From assembly GCA_963721115.1 (NCBI GenBank), contig CAVRIA010000004.1, positions 868,001-932,000 of the forward strand: 64,000 nucleotides of DNA, given 5' to 3'. This document shows positions 33,709-43,024 of the stretch, piece after piece. The notes beneath the pieces were generated by a model. It saw only the letters and a program-made list of their open reading frames with translations. It did not search any database and was not told the origin of the DNA. The DNA comes from CAVRIA01 sp963721115. Lineage in GTDB: Bacteria > Desulfobacterota > Binatia > HRBIN30 > CADEER01. The stretch's first letter is position 1. Every line of letters starts with the position of its first letter. The translations under genes were made by a program, and so were the position numbers.

Positions 33709-35094
33709 ATGAACGCGGCGGCCGCGGCCGGTGTCGGCGACGAGCTATACTGGGAACAGCTCGTACAGCTCGTCGATGAAGGCCGAGTCATTCCGGTCGT
33801 CGGGCAGGACCTCCTCGCGGTGCACTGCGACGGCGTCGACGGCTTGCTCTACGAGCACCTCGCTCGCCGGGCTGCGGCGCGCCTGCGCGTCGAGGTCTCG
33901 ACCGACCTGAACGTCGTGGCCTGCCGCTATCTGGAGCGCGGCGGTCAGATCGAGGACGTGTACACGGTCATCAAGTCGGTGATGCCGTCCGATCAGGAGA
34001 TCGAGATCCCCGAGCCGCTGCTTCAGCTCGCCAGCATCGAGCCGCTGCATCTCTTCGTCAGCACCAGCTTCGATTCGCTGCTGGAACGGGCCATCGACCG
34101 CGTCCGCTTCGGCGGCCGGCCGGACGCCGAGGTGTTGTCGTACTCCCCGCAGCGGGTGAAGGACATTCCCTGCCCGATGGAGGAGCTGCGCCGGCCGCTG
34201 GTCTACCACCTGCTCGGCAGGCTGTCGGCCGTTCCGGACTTCGCGGTGACCGAGGAGGACACGCTGGAGTTCGTGCATTCCCTGCAGTCCGAGAGCCGCC
34301 GCCCCCGCCTCCTCTTCGACGAGCTCAACAACTGCCACCTGCTGATCATCGGCAGCGGTCTGTCCGAGTGGCTGGCGCGCTTCTTCCTGCGCATCGCCAA
34401 GCGCGAGCGCCTGTGGATGGCGCGCGGCAAGACGGACTACGTCGCCGATCGGCGCGCCCAACAGAGCCAGCCGCTGCTGACGTTCCTGCAGCATTTCAGC
34501 CCGCGCACCAAGGTGTTCCGCGACGGCGGTGCCGCCGAGTTCGTGCGCGAGCTGCACCAGCGCTGGAATGATCTGCACGCGCCGCGGGCCGCGCCTCCGT
34601 CGGCTCCTGTGGGAGGGGAAGACGAGGGCGCGGACATGGAATCGGGGGCCATCTTTCTCAGCTACGCCAGCGAGGACCGCGAACGCGTTCGCGAGATCGC
34701 GCGCGCGCTGCGCGCCGCCCGACTGCCGGTGTGGTTCGACGAGAGCGATCTGCACAGCGGCGACTCCTACGAGCGCGAGATCCGGCGACGCATCGACGGA
34801 TGCTCGGTCTTCGCGCCGGTCATCTCGCGGCAGACGAGCGATCCGCGCCCGCGCTTCTTCCGGCTCGAGTGGAAGCACGCCCAACTGGTCGCGGCGCAGC
34901 TTCCGGAGGGCGCCAAGTTCATCGCGCCGGTGGCGATCGACGACACGCGTCCGGAGAACGACTCGGTGCCGGAGCCCTTCAGACGCGTCCAGTGGCTTCG
35001 CCTGCGCGACGGCGACGCCGTGAGCGATGCGCTGGTGACGGAGTTCCGATCGCTGTTCCGCGCCCGTCAGAAAGCACTCGCCGGCTTGACATGA
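33709..35094 (+). CDS. SIR2-like/TIR two-domain protein of a STAND-linked conflict module
   Basis: 461 aa; the ATG at 33709 has GGAGGT nine bases upstream. Residues 12-290 are a SIR2-like domain: nucleotide-loop-like GRVIPVVGQDLLAV (25-38), STSFDSLLERA (118-128) in place of the usual TTNYDxLIE, YHLLG (166-170) and LLIIGSGLSEWLARFFLR (211-228). Residues 312-450 are a TIR domain: AIFLSYASEDRERVREIARA, LPVWFDESDLHSGDSYEREI and FRLEWKHA with Glu387 at the expected NAD-hydrolase position. The SIR2 catalytic Asn is Ser120, so that domain may bind rather than cleave NAD. The stop overlaps the next gene's start (ATGA), tying it to the STAND protein. Predicted effector of an abortive-infection-type defence; not proven. 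Confidence 0.82.
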   Translation: MNAAAAAGVGDELYWEQLVQLVDEGRVIPVVGQDLLAVHCDGVDGLLYEHLARRAAARLRVEVSTDLNVVACRYLERGGQIEDVYTVIKSVMPSDQEIEIPEPLLQLASIEPLHLFVSTSFDSLLERAIDRVRFGGRPDAEVLSYSPQRVKDIPCPMEELRRPLVYHLLGRLSAVPDFAVTEEDTLEFVHSLQSESRRPRLLFDELNNCHLLIIGSGLSEWLARFFLRIAKRERLWMARGKTDYVADRRAQQSQPLLTFLQHFSPRTKVFRDGGAAEFVRELHQRWNDLHAPRAAPPSAPVGGEDEGADMESGAIFLSYASEDRERVREIARALRAARLPVWFDESDLHSGDSYEREIRRRIDGCSVFAPVISRQTSDPRPRFFRLEWKHAQLVAAQLPEGAKFIAPVAIDDTRPENDSVPEPFRRVQWLRLRDGDAVSDALVTEFRSLFRARQKALAGLT

Positions 35095-36490
35095 GGGAGG
35101 ACGTTGCCGCGAAAGCCTCGACTCTCGATGCGGAGCACCCGTGGCCGGGTCTCGAGGCCTTCGGGGAGGGGGACCAGGCGTATTTTCACGGCCGCCAGGC
35201 CGAGGCCGCGGCTCTGCTCGCCATGGTGCGGCGGGCGCCGGCCATCGTCCTCTTCGGGCTCTCTGGCCTGGGCAAGACGTCGCTGCTGCGCGCCGGCGTC
35301 TTCCCCCTTCTGCGCGGCGAAGGGCTTCTGCCCGTCTATGTCCGCATCGACCACGCGGCGGAGGCGGCGGATCCCTTCGTCCAGATCGTGCGCGAAGTGG
35401 AGCGCGCGGCGGCCGAAGCCGACGTCGAGGTCCCGTCCGCCGAGGGCTGCGACTCGCCGTGGGAGTACTTTTATCGCCGCGACGCGCAGCTGTGGAGCAA
35501 GGACAACCGCATCGTCATGCCGGTTCTGGTCTTCGACCAGTTCGAGGAGGTCTTCACGCTCGGCGCGGAAGGCGCCGCGCTGAGCGCCAGGGGCCAGCAC
35601 TTCCTCGATCAGCTGGGCGATCTCATCGAGGGCAGGCCGTCGGCCGCGCTCAAGCGCCGGCTCGACGAGGCTCCGGCGGAAGCGACGCGCTACGTCTACA
35701 ACCGGCAGCTCTGCAAGGTCGTTCTGAGCCTGCGCGAGGATTTCCTCCCCGACCTGGAAGGCCTGCGCCTGCAGATTCCCTCGACCGCCGACAATCGCAT
35801 GCGGCTCGAGCGGCTCAGGGGACCCAGCGCCGTGCAATCGGTCCTGAGCGCGGGAGGGCGCCTGCTCGACGAGGAGGTGGCCACCCGCATCGTCGGCTTC
35901 GTCTCGGGTCAGCCGGACCGGCCGGTCGAACAGGTCACCGTCGAGCCGGCGCTGCTCAGTCTGGTGTGTGCCGAGCTCAACGGCAGGCGAATCCACCGCC
36001 GCCTGTCGCGCATCACGCCCGACCTGCTGACCGAGGACTCGGCGACGATCCTGCACGACTTCTACGAGAGCTGTCTGCGCGGCCTCGGGGAAGCGGCGCG
36101 CGTCTTCGTCGAGGATCGCCTGCTGACGGTGTCCGGCTACCGCGACAGCGTCGCCGTCGACAACGCCTTGCAGCTGCCCGGCCTCGCCGAAGCCGACATC
36201 GACGAGTTGGTCAGACGCCGACTGATTCGCATCGACGAACGCGGCGGGCAGAAACGCCTCGAGCTGACCCACGACGTGCTCGCCGCGGTCGTGCGCGAGA
36301 GCCGCGACACGCGACACCACAGGGAGAAGGAACGCGAGGCGCTGGAGCGGCTACAGGCGGAGCGCCGCCTGCAGCAAGAGCGCGAGCAGGAGATGCGGCG
36401 CGAGCTGCGCCGCTCGCGGATGACGGTCGCCCTGATGTCCGTGCTGCTTCTGGCGGCGATCGCTGGCGGCGTCTTGGCGGTCGTCGCAGA
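35091..36490 (+). CDS. nSTAND1-type NTPase (N-terminal part of a frameshifted STAND-WD40 gene)
   Basis: ATG at 35091 overlaps the SIR2-TIR stop. The start PWPGLEAFGEGDQAYFHGR is the nSTAND1 signature, followed by Walker A GLSGLGKTS (residues 56-64, K62) and Walker B VLVFDQFEEVF (D149). A winged-helix-like region ends near ELTHDVLAAVVRESRDTRHH, then comes a coiled coil (about 405-440, QAERRLQQEREQE type) and one membrane helix (MTVALMSVLLLAAIAGGVLA, about 443-465). At about 36481-36492 the sense frame shifts by one base; the rest is given in the next entry. This frame stays open to 37925 but the protein beyond is nonsense. STAND NTPases are sensors/switches that oligomerise on ligand binding; here it likely controls the SIR2-TIR partner at the membrane. 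Confidence 0.85.
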
Positions 36491-36516
36491 CGCGCCGGGC
36501 GGAGCGCATAGCCCGC

Positions 36517-38811
36517 ATGGCGACGGCGCAGCGCCTGGCCGCGCAGTCGGCCGCGGTTCCGGACGGATATCCCGAAGACCGGGTCTTGCTGGCGGTCGAG
36601 GCGATTCGTGCGACGGCGGCGGACGGCCGAGCGACGAGGTGGGCGGAGCAGGCGTTGCGCGACTCGTTGCTCGAGATCGGCCGGCTTCGCCTCAGTCGCG
36701 ACGAAGACCCGGTCTGGGCGGCCGCCTTCAGCGAGGACGGGCGCCGGCTGGCAACCGGAGGCATGAACGGAACCGTGCGGGTCTGGGACCTCGGGGCGGA
36801 GGGTCTGTCGGCCCGCGTGGGGCGCGGTGCCTTCGCCGGGCCGGATCGCGAGGTGCAAGAGCAGGGCTTGATCTCGGCTCTCGCCCTTGGTCCCGCCGGG
36901 CATTGGCTGGCCACGGGGAGCTCGGATGGGAAGGTGCGCCTGTGGGATCTCGAGCGCGAAGGAGGCGCGATGAAGGGGCGCGTCCTGGGCGGTCATCAGG
37001 GGGCGATGATCACCGCGCTCGCCTTCGACCCGCACGGTCGTTGGCTGGCCACCGGCAGCTCCGACGGAGCGGCGCGCCTGTGGGATCTGACCAGCGACCG
37101 GCCGGAGGGGAGCGGCCGGGAGATCGCCGTGTCCGAGCAGTGGCTGCGAGCCGTCGCGTTCAGCCCCGACGGCCATTGGTTGGTCGCCGGCTCGCGGCTG
37201 TGGAAGCTGACCGGGAGCGATATCGACAAGGAGGGCCTGCCGCTGCGCCTCGCCGCCGGCGAGGACGGCGAGAACGGAGCACCGGGTCAAGCGACTCGAA
37301 TGACGGCGGTTGCGTTCAGTCGCGACGGGCGCTGGCTGGCCGGGGGGGTGGCGGGCGGACGAGCCTACCTGTGGAATCTCGCCGCCGGCGATCCGACCCG
37401 CACTCCGCCGCTGGTCTTGGAGGGCCACGAGCGATGGGTCGCATCGCTCGAGTTCAGCCGCGACGGACGCTGGCTGGTCACGGCGAGCGACCGGATCGCC
37501 CGCTTGTGGGATCTCGACAGCGATCATTTCGAGAAGCATCCCATCGTCCTGCGCGGGCATCGGCAGCGCATCTGGGCGGTGGCGTTCAGCCGCGACGGGG
37601 GCTGGTTGGCGACGGGAAGCATGGATGGGACGGCCCGCCTGTGGGATCTCGGAAACGCTCATCCCGACAAGAGCGCCGTGATCGTTCGCGGCGACGAACG
37701 CGGCGTTCGCGCGGTGGCGTTCAGCCCCGACGGGGGCTGGCTGGCGGCCGGAGGGGATCTGTGGCCCCTGGACGGCAGCGCCGTCTCGAGCCCGGCAGTT
37801 CGCGTCCTGTCGGGACATCACGGTGCGGTGCAAGCCATCAGTTTCAGCCCCGACGGCAGCTGGCTGGCAGCCGGGGACGAGGACGGAACCGCCCGCTTGT
37901 GGGGTCTCGGTGCCAACGGAGGTGACAGCCGCGACTTGGCGGCGGCGAAGAAGGGCTCGGTGTCGGCCGTGTCGTTCAGCCCGGATGGCCGCTGGCTGGC
38001 GGTCGGGACGAGTGCCGGGGCGCGCCTGTGGGATCTAGAGCACGGCAGCTCGGGCGACGAGGCGCGAGACCTGCCCGTGGCGACGGGCCGCGTGCGCGCC
38101 GTCGCCTTTGGTCCGAAGAGTCACTGGCTGGTGACGGCAGCGAACGCGGTGCAGCTGTGGAATCTCGACGACGGCGACTCGGGGCACAGCGCCCGGGATC
38201 TGCCGGAGGACGGCGGCGCCGTCTGGGGAGCCGCCTTCAGCCCGGACGGCCGTTGGCTGGCGACCGCGACCGACCACGCGGCCCTTCTCTGGGATCTGGC
38301 GGCCGGCGACTCGGCGGCGCCGCGTTCGGTGGTTCCCGACATCGAGGAGGCGACGCGAGCCGTCGCGTTCAGCCCTGACGCCCAGTGGCTGGCGGCTGGG
38401 ACGAAGCACGGCACGGCGCATCTCTGGAACCGCAAGACCAACGCGCGATGGGTCCTCAGCGGGCACGGGGGGGCGGTTCGCGCCGTCGCGTTCGGCCGCG
38501 ACGGCGAGTGGCTGGCGACGGCGAGCGACGACGGGGTCGCGCGCTTGTGGGACCTGACCGGCGACAATCCCGCCGAGAGCGCGATTCGCTTGCGCGGCCA
38601 CCAGGACGCCGTCTCGACGCTGGCGTTCAGCCCCGACGGCCAGTGGCTGGCGACCGGCAGCAAGGACGGGACGGTGCGTCTGTGGAGCTTGCGCATCGGC
38701 GATCTGGTTGCCTGTGCGCACGACGTCGTCGGTCGCAACTTCACGTCGGCGGAGTGGCACCACTACTTCGGCAGCGAGGAACCCCACAAGACTTTCGCCG
38801 ACCTGCCGTAG
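36517..38811 (+). CDS. WD40 repeat part of the frameshifted STAND protein
   Basis: 764 codons in the +1 frame relative to the NTPase part; sensible sequence starts slightly earlier (RRAERIARMATAQRLAAQSA around 36490). About fifteen WD40 units follow, each with a core like AVAFSPDGRWLATGSSDG then ARLWDL, enough for two seven-blade propellers. The C-terminal tail VVGRNFTSAEWHHYFG ... KTFADLP is the conserved closing piece of nSTAND-WD40 proteins, so the end is complete. Removing one base near 36486 would give a single product of about 1,240 aa. The propellers are the likely ligand-sensing part. Confidence 0.85.
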   Translation: MATAQRLAAQSAAVPDGYPEDRVLLAVEAIRATAADGRATRWAEQALRDSLLEIGRLRLSRDEDPVWAAAFSEDGRRLATGGMNGTVRVWDLGAEGLSARVGRGAFAGPDREVQEQGLISALALGPAGHWLATGSSDGKVRLWDLEREGGAMKGRVLGGHQGAMITALAFDPHGRWLATGSSDGAARLWDLTSDRPEGSGREIAVSEQWLRAVAFSPDGHWLVAGSRLWKLTGSDIDKEGLPLRLAAGEDGENGAPGQATRMTAVAFSRDGRWLAGGVAGGRAYLWNLAAGDPTRTPPLVLEGHERWVASLEFSRDGRWLVTASDRIARLWDLDSDHFEKHPIVLRGHRQRIWAVAFSRDGGWLATGSMDGTARLWDLGNAHPDKSAVIVRGDERGVRAVAFSPDGGWLAAGGDLWPLDGSAVSSPAVRVLSGHHGAVQAISFSPDGSWLAAGDEDGTARLWGLGANGGDSRDLAAAKKGSVSAVSFSPDGRWLAVGTSAGARLWDLEHGSSGDEARDLPVATGRVRAVAFGPKSHWLVTAANAVQLWNLDDGDSGHSARDLPEDGGAVWGAAFSPDGRWLATATDHAALLWDLAAGDSAAPRSVVPDIEEATRAVAFSPDAQWLAAGTKHGTAHLWNRKTNARWVLSGHGGAVRAVAFGRDGEWLATASDDGVARLWDLTGDNPAESAIRLRGHQDAVSTLAFSPDGQWLATGSKDGTVRLWSLRIGDLVACAHDVVGRNFTSAEWHHYFGSEEPHKTFADLP

Positions 38812-38882
38812 CACGGCCCGGGTCACGCGCGCTCCGATGGGCTTTGCGCAAAAAAAGCGCGCTCCACCGGCGTAGCGCAACC

Positions 38883-38966
38883 GTCATGCCCGCGAAAGCG
38901 GGCATCCAGGCGGGGAGGTAGCGGGGTGTCCGATGGATTCCCGCTTTCGCTTTCGCGGGAATGACG
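38883..38966. repeat. Palindromic intergenic repeat (GCGAAAGCGGG family)
   Basis: GTCATGCCCGCGAAAGCGGG at 38883-38902 faces an inverted relative ending TTTCGCGGGAATGAC at 38952-38966, with about 49 bp between arms. The right arm contains an internal tandem CTTTCG duplication. This is a widespread bacterial intergenic palindrome. It occupies most of the 311 bp between the WD40 gene and the DUF6600 gene and could also terminate transcription. Confidence 0.65.
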
Positions 38967-39122
38967 AGTGGAAGATCGCTCGACTTTCTGCGCCAAAGCC
39001 CGGCGACGAAGAACGTTCCGGGCCGACGGAGCCTCCCGCCGCAACTTCACGGCCCGAGAGGCGTTGAAGTGCCCAGAGAGATGTGGTGCCGGCCCCATGC
39101 CGGCGCCGCCGGGAGTGTAACG

Positions 39123-41300
39123 ATGGGCTCCAAACGAACGTCTGATGTCGCCGGATCCGGTATTGGGGGGCGAGCGCGTCCCTGCGGGTGGAAGAACCGG
39201 GCTTGGGTGGGCCCGATTTCGGGCGCGCTGATCCTTCTCGCCGTCGCGTTGCCGGTTGCGGCATCGGGGCAAGCGGCACCGCCCCCGCAAGGGTCGCAAG
39301 TGGCGGCGCGGGCAGTCGATCGGGTGCCGCCGCGACTCAGCTACACGTACGGCCAGGTGTCGTTCTGGCGCCCGGGCGCGCAGGACTGGAGCCCGGCCGA
39401 GGTCAACACGCCTCTGGCGCCGGGCGACGGCCTGTACACGGCCGCCGGCGCCAGCGTGGAGGTGCAGATTGGTGCGCGCGCGTTCGTGCGGGCGGGGGGC
39501 GAGACACAGATCGGGCTGAGCACTCTCGAGCCCGACTACGTTCAGTTCGAGGTCAAGTCCGGTCACGCCGCGGTCGATGTCCGCAGCCTCGAGCCGGGAC
39601 ATACGATCGAGATCGATACGCCCAACGCGGCGTTCACGATCGAGGCGAACGGCTACTACCGCGCCGACGTCAGTGGTGACGCGACGACCTTCGTCACGCG
39701 TCGCGGCGGCCGCGCGACGATGTCGTCCGCGGCGGCCGGTCGCACCGATCTCGGATCGGGTGAGCAGGTGGTGGTGCGGGGCACCGAAGGGCCGAGCGTA
39801 GCGACCTACGCCGCTACCGACCTCGACGCGTGGGATCGCTGGAACTACGACCGGACTGATCGCCTCATCGCGTCGGCCAGTGCGCGCTACGTCTCGTCGG
39901 ACGTGTACGGCCTCGACGCGCTCGATCGAAACGGTACCTGGCACGTCGAGCCCGACTACGGACCCGTCTGGATTCCGGCCGGGGTCGGGCCCAGCTGGGC
40001 GCCGTACACGGCGGGGCGATGGATCTGGGACGCGTTCTACGGCTGGAGCTGGATCGATGACGCGCCGTGGGGATGGGCGCCGTGCCACTACGGGCGCTGG
40101 GTGCGCGTCCGCAACTACTGGGGATGGGCGCCTGGGCCGGTGCTGGTGGCCCCGGTCTACGCGCCGGCGGTGGTGGCCTTCTTCGGCGGCCCTGGGTTCT
40201 CGATCGGAATCGGGCTGGGCGCACCGGCTGTCGGCTGGGTCGCGCTCGGCTGGGGCGAGCCGCTGGTGCCGTGGTGGGGGCGTACCGGCTTCGTCGGCGT
40301 CCCCTGGTGGGGCGGCTGGGGCGGTCCCCGCTACGTGAACGGCGTCGCGGTTCGCTACGGCACGACCATCCACGCCGGCGACATCCATCGCTATTGGTAC
40401 GCGCACACACCGCACGCGCTGGGCTTTGCTCGTGAGGACGCCTTCGGTCGCGGCCATTATCGCCCCGGCCGCTGGCGCGACGTGAGTCCGCATCTGCTCC
40501 AGCCGGTACACGGGCGGCTGCCGGTGCGGCCGGTCGCGGCCAGTCTGAGCCCGCGGTCGGGCCACGCGGCGCGTCCACCTGAAGCGGTGCGGGGGCGGCG
40601 GGTGGTGACGCGCGCGGGACGCGACGGCATCGCGAGGGGGCGGGCGGCCGAGTCGCGCGCTCCGGGCCGGTTGGCGTTGCGGGGGCCATTCGAGGCCGCT
40701 CCGCGGGCCGGCCGTCGGCCGCCGCCGTCAGCGCGGCGCGCCCCGGCAGGGGAGAGCGGCGCCCGTCAGCGTTCGCGTGTCGCACCCGCGCCGCGTTCCG
40801 GTCAGCTTCGCGGCAACGGCTCGCCCGGCCGCCAGGCGAGCCTGCCGAAGCGCTGGCAGCGCCCGGCGCCGCCCTCTTCGTCGCCTTCTGGGCCGCGAGG
40901 TGTCGAACGGCAACCGCGCGCTACCCGCCCGAACGCCGCATCGCCGAGAGTCGATCGGCGCGTCGGTCGGCCGGCCGCGCCGGCGATGCCCGGTGCGCGG
41001 GCGAGCGATTCCCGCCGGCCGTCGCGCAGTGCGCGGCCGGAGCGTCCGCACGCGGCGGCGCCGCGCCTCGCGCCGCGCCGCGCGTACCAAGCCCCCGCCG
41101 TTGCGCCGCGGCGATCGCAGCAGCCGAGCCGCCGCGTCTCGCCGCCGCAGTACTCCGCACGCAACCAGGGCGGCGGTGCCGCGAGGGGGATCGGCAGGCC
41201 GCAGATGAGGAGCGTTCCGCACGGCGCGCCGCGCGGGCCGAGCCGCGGGACGTCCGGCGGGGGCGGCCGAGGTCAGGGGGCTTCGCGGGCGCATCGCTGA
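39123..41300 (+). CDS. FecR/DUF6600-domain exported protein with Arg/Pro-rich tail
   Basis: 725 aa from the ATG at 39123. A hydrophobic segment (VGPISGALILLAVALPVAAS) serves as signal or anchor. Residues about 60-200 form a FecR-like barrel (APGDGLYTAAGASVEVQIGA; FEVKSGHAAVDVRSLEPGHT). Residues about 255-350 are the Trp/Gly-rich DUF6600 module (repeats like YTAGRWIWDAFYGWSWI, PWGWAPCHYGRW). The last ~260 residues are low-complexity Arg/Pro/Ala/Ser, highly basic and probably disordered. It may be a cell-envelope scaffold. The extreme composition of the tail makes its exact translation worth confirming, though codon use and frame remain open. Confidence 0.78.
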   Translation: MGSKRTSDVAGSGIGGRARPCGWKNRAWVGPISGALILLAVALPVAASGQAAPPPQGSQVAARAVDRVPPRLSYTYGQVSFWRPGAQDWSPAEVNTPLAPGDGLYTAAGASVEVQIGARAFVRAGGETQIGLSTLEPDYVQFEVKSGHAAVDVRSLEPGHTIEIDTPNAAFTIEANGYYRADVSGDATTFVTRRGGRATMSSAAAGRTDLGSGEQVVVRGTEGPSVATYAATDLDAWDRWNYDRTDRLIASASARYVSSDVYGLDALDRNGTWHVEPDYGPVWIPAGVGPSWAPYTAGRWIWDAFYGWSWIDDAPWGWAPCHYGRWVRVRNYWGWAPGPVLVAPVYAPAVVAFFGGPGFSIGIGLGAPAVGWVALGWGEPLVPWWGRTGFVGVPWWGGWGGPRYVNGVAVRYGTTIHAGDIHRYWYAHTPHALGFAREDAFGRGHYRPGRWRDVSPHLLQPVHGRLPVRPVAASLSPRSGHAARPPEAVRGRRVVTRAGRDGIARGRAAESRAPGRLALRGPFEAAPRAGRRPPPSARRAPAGESGARQRSRVAPAPRSGQLRGNGSPGRQASLPKRWQRPAPPSSSPSGPRGVERQPRATRPNAASPRVDRRVGRPAAPAMPGARASDSRRPSRSARPERPHAAAPRLAPRRAYQAPAVAPRRSQQPSRRVSPPQYSARNQGGGAARGIGRPQMRSVPHGAPRGPSRGTSGGGGRGQGASRAHR

Positions 41301-41316
41301 GCCGGCGGCGTCTCGT

Positions 41317-42513
41317 TCAGGTTGCGTCCCTCTGGAGGACGGCGCCGCTGGCGAGGAGCGCCTCCACCTCCTCGGTGGCGAAGCCGGCTTCCCGCAACAC
41401 CTCCCGGCTGTGCTCGCCGATCTCCGCCGGCCCGCGCCGGAGGGCCGGCGGCGTGCGCGACATCTTGATCGGGCTGCCGATGAAGTCGCGGCCGCCCATG
41501 CGCACGACCAGGCCGCGCGCCTTCACCTGCGGGTCGGCCAGGGCCTCGTCGATGGTGTTGATCGGCCCGCAGGGGATGCCGCGCTCCAGCATCCGCTCCA
41601 GCCAGTGCTCGGTCGTGTTCCGCTCCAGCTGGGCCTCGATCGCGGCCTTCAGCTCGGCGCGATTGGCGAGCCGCGAGAGCCCGTCGGCGAAGCGCGGATC
41701 GTCGCGCAGGGCGGGCTGCTCGATCGCCTCGCAGAAGCGGCGCCAGAGCCGCTTGTTGTTGACGCCCACGACGACGTAGCCGTTGCCGGTCTTCAGCGCC
41801 TCGTACGGCGACGCCAGGCGGTGCTCCGAACCGCGCGGCCGCGCGACCTCGCCGAGCGTGAAGTAGAGGCCCGCCTCCCACACGGTGTAGGCGAGGGCGG
41901 ACTCGAACAGCGTCGTCTCGACGCGCTGCCCCTCGCCGCTCTTCTGCCGGTGCGCCCACGCCGCCACGACGCCGAGGGCGCCGAAGGTCCCGGCGTTGAG
42001 ATCGGAGATCGGCACGGCGGTGGAGACGGGATTCCCGCCCGGCTCGCCGACGAAGCTCATGATGCCGCTCATCGCCTGCGCGACCAGATCGAGCCCGCCG
42101 CGCTCGCGGTACGGGCCGTCGTGGCCGAAGCCCGAGATCGAGCAGTAGATGATCGACGCGTTGACCTTCGTCAGGTCGTCGTAGCCGAGCCCCATGCGAT
42201 CGAGGGCGCCGGGGCGGAAGTTCTCCACCCACACGTCGGCCCACGCCGCCAGCCGGCGCAGGGCGGCGGCGCCCTCGGGCTTCGCCATGTCGACGGCGAT
42301 GGCGCGCTTGTTGCGGTTGATGAAGTCGTAGGCGCGAAACGGCCCGATGCCGGAACGCGTCACCTCGCCGCGCGGCGGCTCGATCTTGATGACGTCGGCA
42401 CCGAGGTCGGCCAGCAACATCGAGCACCACGCGCCGGCGATCACGTGCGTACAGTCGAGCACGCGCATACCGGCGAGCGGCCCGCCGCTCTCGGACAATG
42501 ATCCTCCGCTCAT
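41317..42513 (-). CDS. CaiB/BaiF class III CoA-transferase
   Basis: 398 aa from the ATG at 42513, preceded by AAAGGCAGGG. The N-terminus (VLDCTHVIAGAWCSMLLADL then GADVIKIEPPRGE) is the family's CoA-binding Rossmann half. The catalytic Asp lies in SDLNAGTFGALGVVAAW near 165. Class III enzymes move CoA between carboxylates and act in degradation of carnitine, oxalate, aromatic or bile-acid substrates. It stands alone, with an unrelated small gene divergent, so its pathway is open. Confidence 0.92.
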   Translation of the reverse strand: MSGGSLSESGGPLAGMRVLDCTHVIAGAWCSMLLADLGADVIKIEPPRGEVTRSGIGPFRAYDFINRNKRAIAVDMAKPEGAAALRRLAAWADVWVENFRPGALDRMGLGYDDLTKVNASIIYCSISGFGHDGPYRERGGLDLVAQAMSGIMSFVGEPGGNPVSTAVPISDLNAGTFGALGVVAAWAHRQKSGEGQRVETTLFESALAYTVWEAGLYFTLGEVARPRGSEHRLASPYEALKTGNGYVVVGVNNKRLWRRFCEAIEQPALRDDPRFADGLSRLANRAELKAAIEAQLERNTTEHWLERMLERGIPCGPINTIDEALADPQVKARGLVVRMGGRDFIGSPIKMSRTPPALRRGPAEIGEHSREVLREAGFATEEVEALLASGAVLQRDAT

Positions 42514-42581
42514 GAGACCCTGCCTTTCACGGCGCATTATGGGTCGGGGGAAGGCGCGTATCCAGCCCGCGGCCGTGACGC

Positions 42582-42941
42582 TTGCCCCGCGCCGTACGCT
42601 GCCGCATTGTGCAGGGCGTGGCGCCGAAGAGAAGACCGGGGCGGCTGGTCCGCCGGGCGCGGGAGCGGGTGCACGAGAAGCTCGTGCGCGACCTGGAAGC
42701 GCTTGCGCGCCTGGAGGCGGGCGGCTCGCCGCAACGGCCTCTGATCGTCGCCTCCCCGCCGGTCGTCGATCTGCGCGCCGTGGCGAAGCCCTGCCCGCTC
42801 TGCGGCGGCCCGCTCAAGCTCGAGGAGCACGCGGCGGTCGAGATCGAAGGCGAGCGGCTGCGCGTGGCATCCGTCGCGTGCATTCTGTGCGGCACCAGGC
42901 GGGAGCTCTACTTCCGCCTCAGCGAGCCGCTCATTCAGTGA
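42582..42941 (+). CDS. Small zinc-ribbon hypothetical protein
   Basis: Up to 119 aa; GTG at 42606 is an alternative start. The first half is basic and helical (RARERVHEKLVRDLEALARL). The second half has two cysteine knuckles, CPLCGG and CILCG, 32 residues apart, fitting a zinc ribbon. The end is ELYFRLSEPLIQ. Not assigned to a family. Confidence 0.55.
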   Translation: MPRAVRCRIVQGVAPKRRPGRLVRRARERVHEKLVRDLEALARLEAGGSPQRPLIVASPPVVDLRAVAKPCPLCGGPLKLEEHAAVEIEGERLRVASVACILCGTRRELYFRLSEPLIQ

Positions 42942-43024
42942 TTCAGTGTTTCTGCGCCCCCACGATCGTGGAGGCGGCGGCGTTGAGCGGGCCGGGCGAT
43001 CGGCGATAGCCTGGGCGGTCGACG

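Noticed and set aside
34731..35090. Upstream extension of the STAND gene frame into the TIR coding region
   Set aside because: The extension is a shadow of TIR; the ATG at 35091 opens exactly at the nSTAND1 signature region and overlaps the TIR stop.
36700..38700. Regular spacing of near-identical DNA units (tggctgg, ctgtgggatct) resembling a repeat array or CRISPR
   Set aside because: Units are about 130 bp, degenerate and fully coding; they are WD40 repeats. No CRISPR array is present in the window.
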